Below are positions 63,996-64,000 of a DNA stretch of 64,000 nt, piece by piece (position 1 is the stretch's first letter; each line of letters begins with the position of its first letter). A program made the position numbers and the translations under genes. Origin of the DNA: JBBQVS01 sp964250805 (GTDB lineage: Bacteria > Chloroflexota > Ktedonobacteria > Ktedonobacterales > Ktedonobacteraceae); assembly GCA_964250805.1 (NCBI GenBank), contig CAXUHG010000006.1, positions 1 to 64,000 on the forward strand, given 5' to 3'. The notes beneath the pieces are model-generated. The model was given only the letters and a program-made list of their open reading frames with translations. It ran no database searches and was not told the origin of the DNA.

Positions 63996-64000
63996 ATCAT

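Overview
The window looks like chromosomal DNA from a Ktedonobacteria-type member of the Chloroflexota. That is an inference from content, not from a marker gene. The clues are Ser/Thr kinases fused to zinc ribbons and FHA domains, an FHA-ABC transporter with a zinc ribbon tail, a remnant of a DUF4349-type lipoprotein, a DUF6391-like protein, many small oxidoreductase and hydrolase genes, moderate GC content, and frequent TTG/GTG starts. I saw no rRNA, tRNA, CRISPR array, phage or intact transposase. The sequence is a scaffold with three N gaps; two of them are clearly assembly joins flanked by the same 55 bp on each side.

Layout. 1-8.2 kb is housekeeping and signalling: an edge-truncated histone deacetylase-like amidohydrolase divergent from an Lrp/AsnC regulator, a Ser/Thr kinase, a HAD phosphatase, MsrB, an esterase, a membrane protein of unknown function, then lspA-rluD. 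8.5-11.7 kb is a PadR-controlled unit (PadR, quinone oxidoreductase, amidohydrolase) with a very clear palindromic operator. 11.7-15.4 kb, leftward, holds a DksA/TraR-like protein without its zinc cysteines, a second amidohydrolase, a proline iminopeptidase-like hydrolase and a GH3 lipoprotein. 15.7-19.4 kb has a CheY-like receiver, a decayed DUF4349 gene and the FHA-ABC transporter. 19.4-21.9 kb is a tight leftward trio: RluA-type synthase, unknown protein, DUF3445 haem-dependent demethylase-like protein. 22-24.4 kb is a coupled pair: a thioredoxin-fold protein without cysteines and a secreted beta-helix protein. 24.6-27.3 kb is a GntR-ABC operon with a consensus promoter.

27.5-38.6 kb holds PAC2, a CoA-binding ligase-like protein, a Na+/H+ antiporter, nitronate monooxygenase, an HtrA-like protease without an export signal, a PHB depolymerase-like esterase, glgB and a LOG-family nucleotide hydrolase. 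38.7-46.6 kb is a co-directional eight-gene leftward block: cytochrome P450, LLM oxidoreductase, M24 peptidase-like, Gfo/Idh/MocA, SCP2, MFS, BKACE, SDR. It looks like one pathway for an unidentified substrate. 46.8-64 kb holds a GH15 enzyme, a drug-type MFS pump, a TIR protein with an McrB-N-like front domain, the lutABC lactate operon, an LLM oxidoreductase, a stand-alone adenylation-carrier NRPS didomain whose pocket reads as leucine, a membrane glycosyltransferase, a degenerate APH-fold protein, a rhodanese, the DUF6391-like protein and a kinase with zinc ribbon and FHA.

The best candidates for something undescribed are the TIR fusion, the eight-gene block, the cysteine-free DksA-like protein, and the Cys-less thioredoxin-fold/beta-helix pair. 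All functions were read by eye from motifs; no searches were run.
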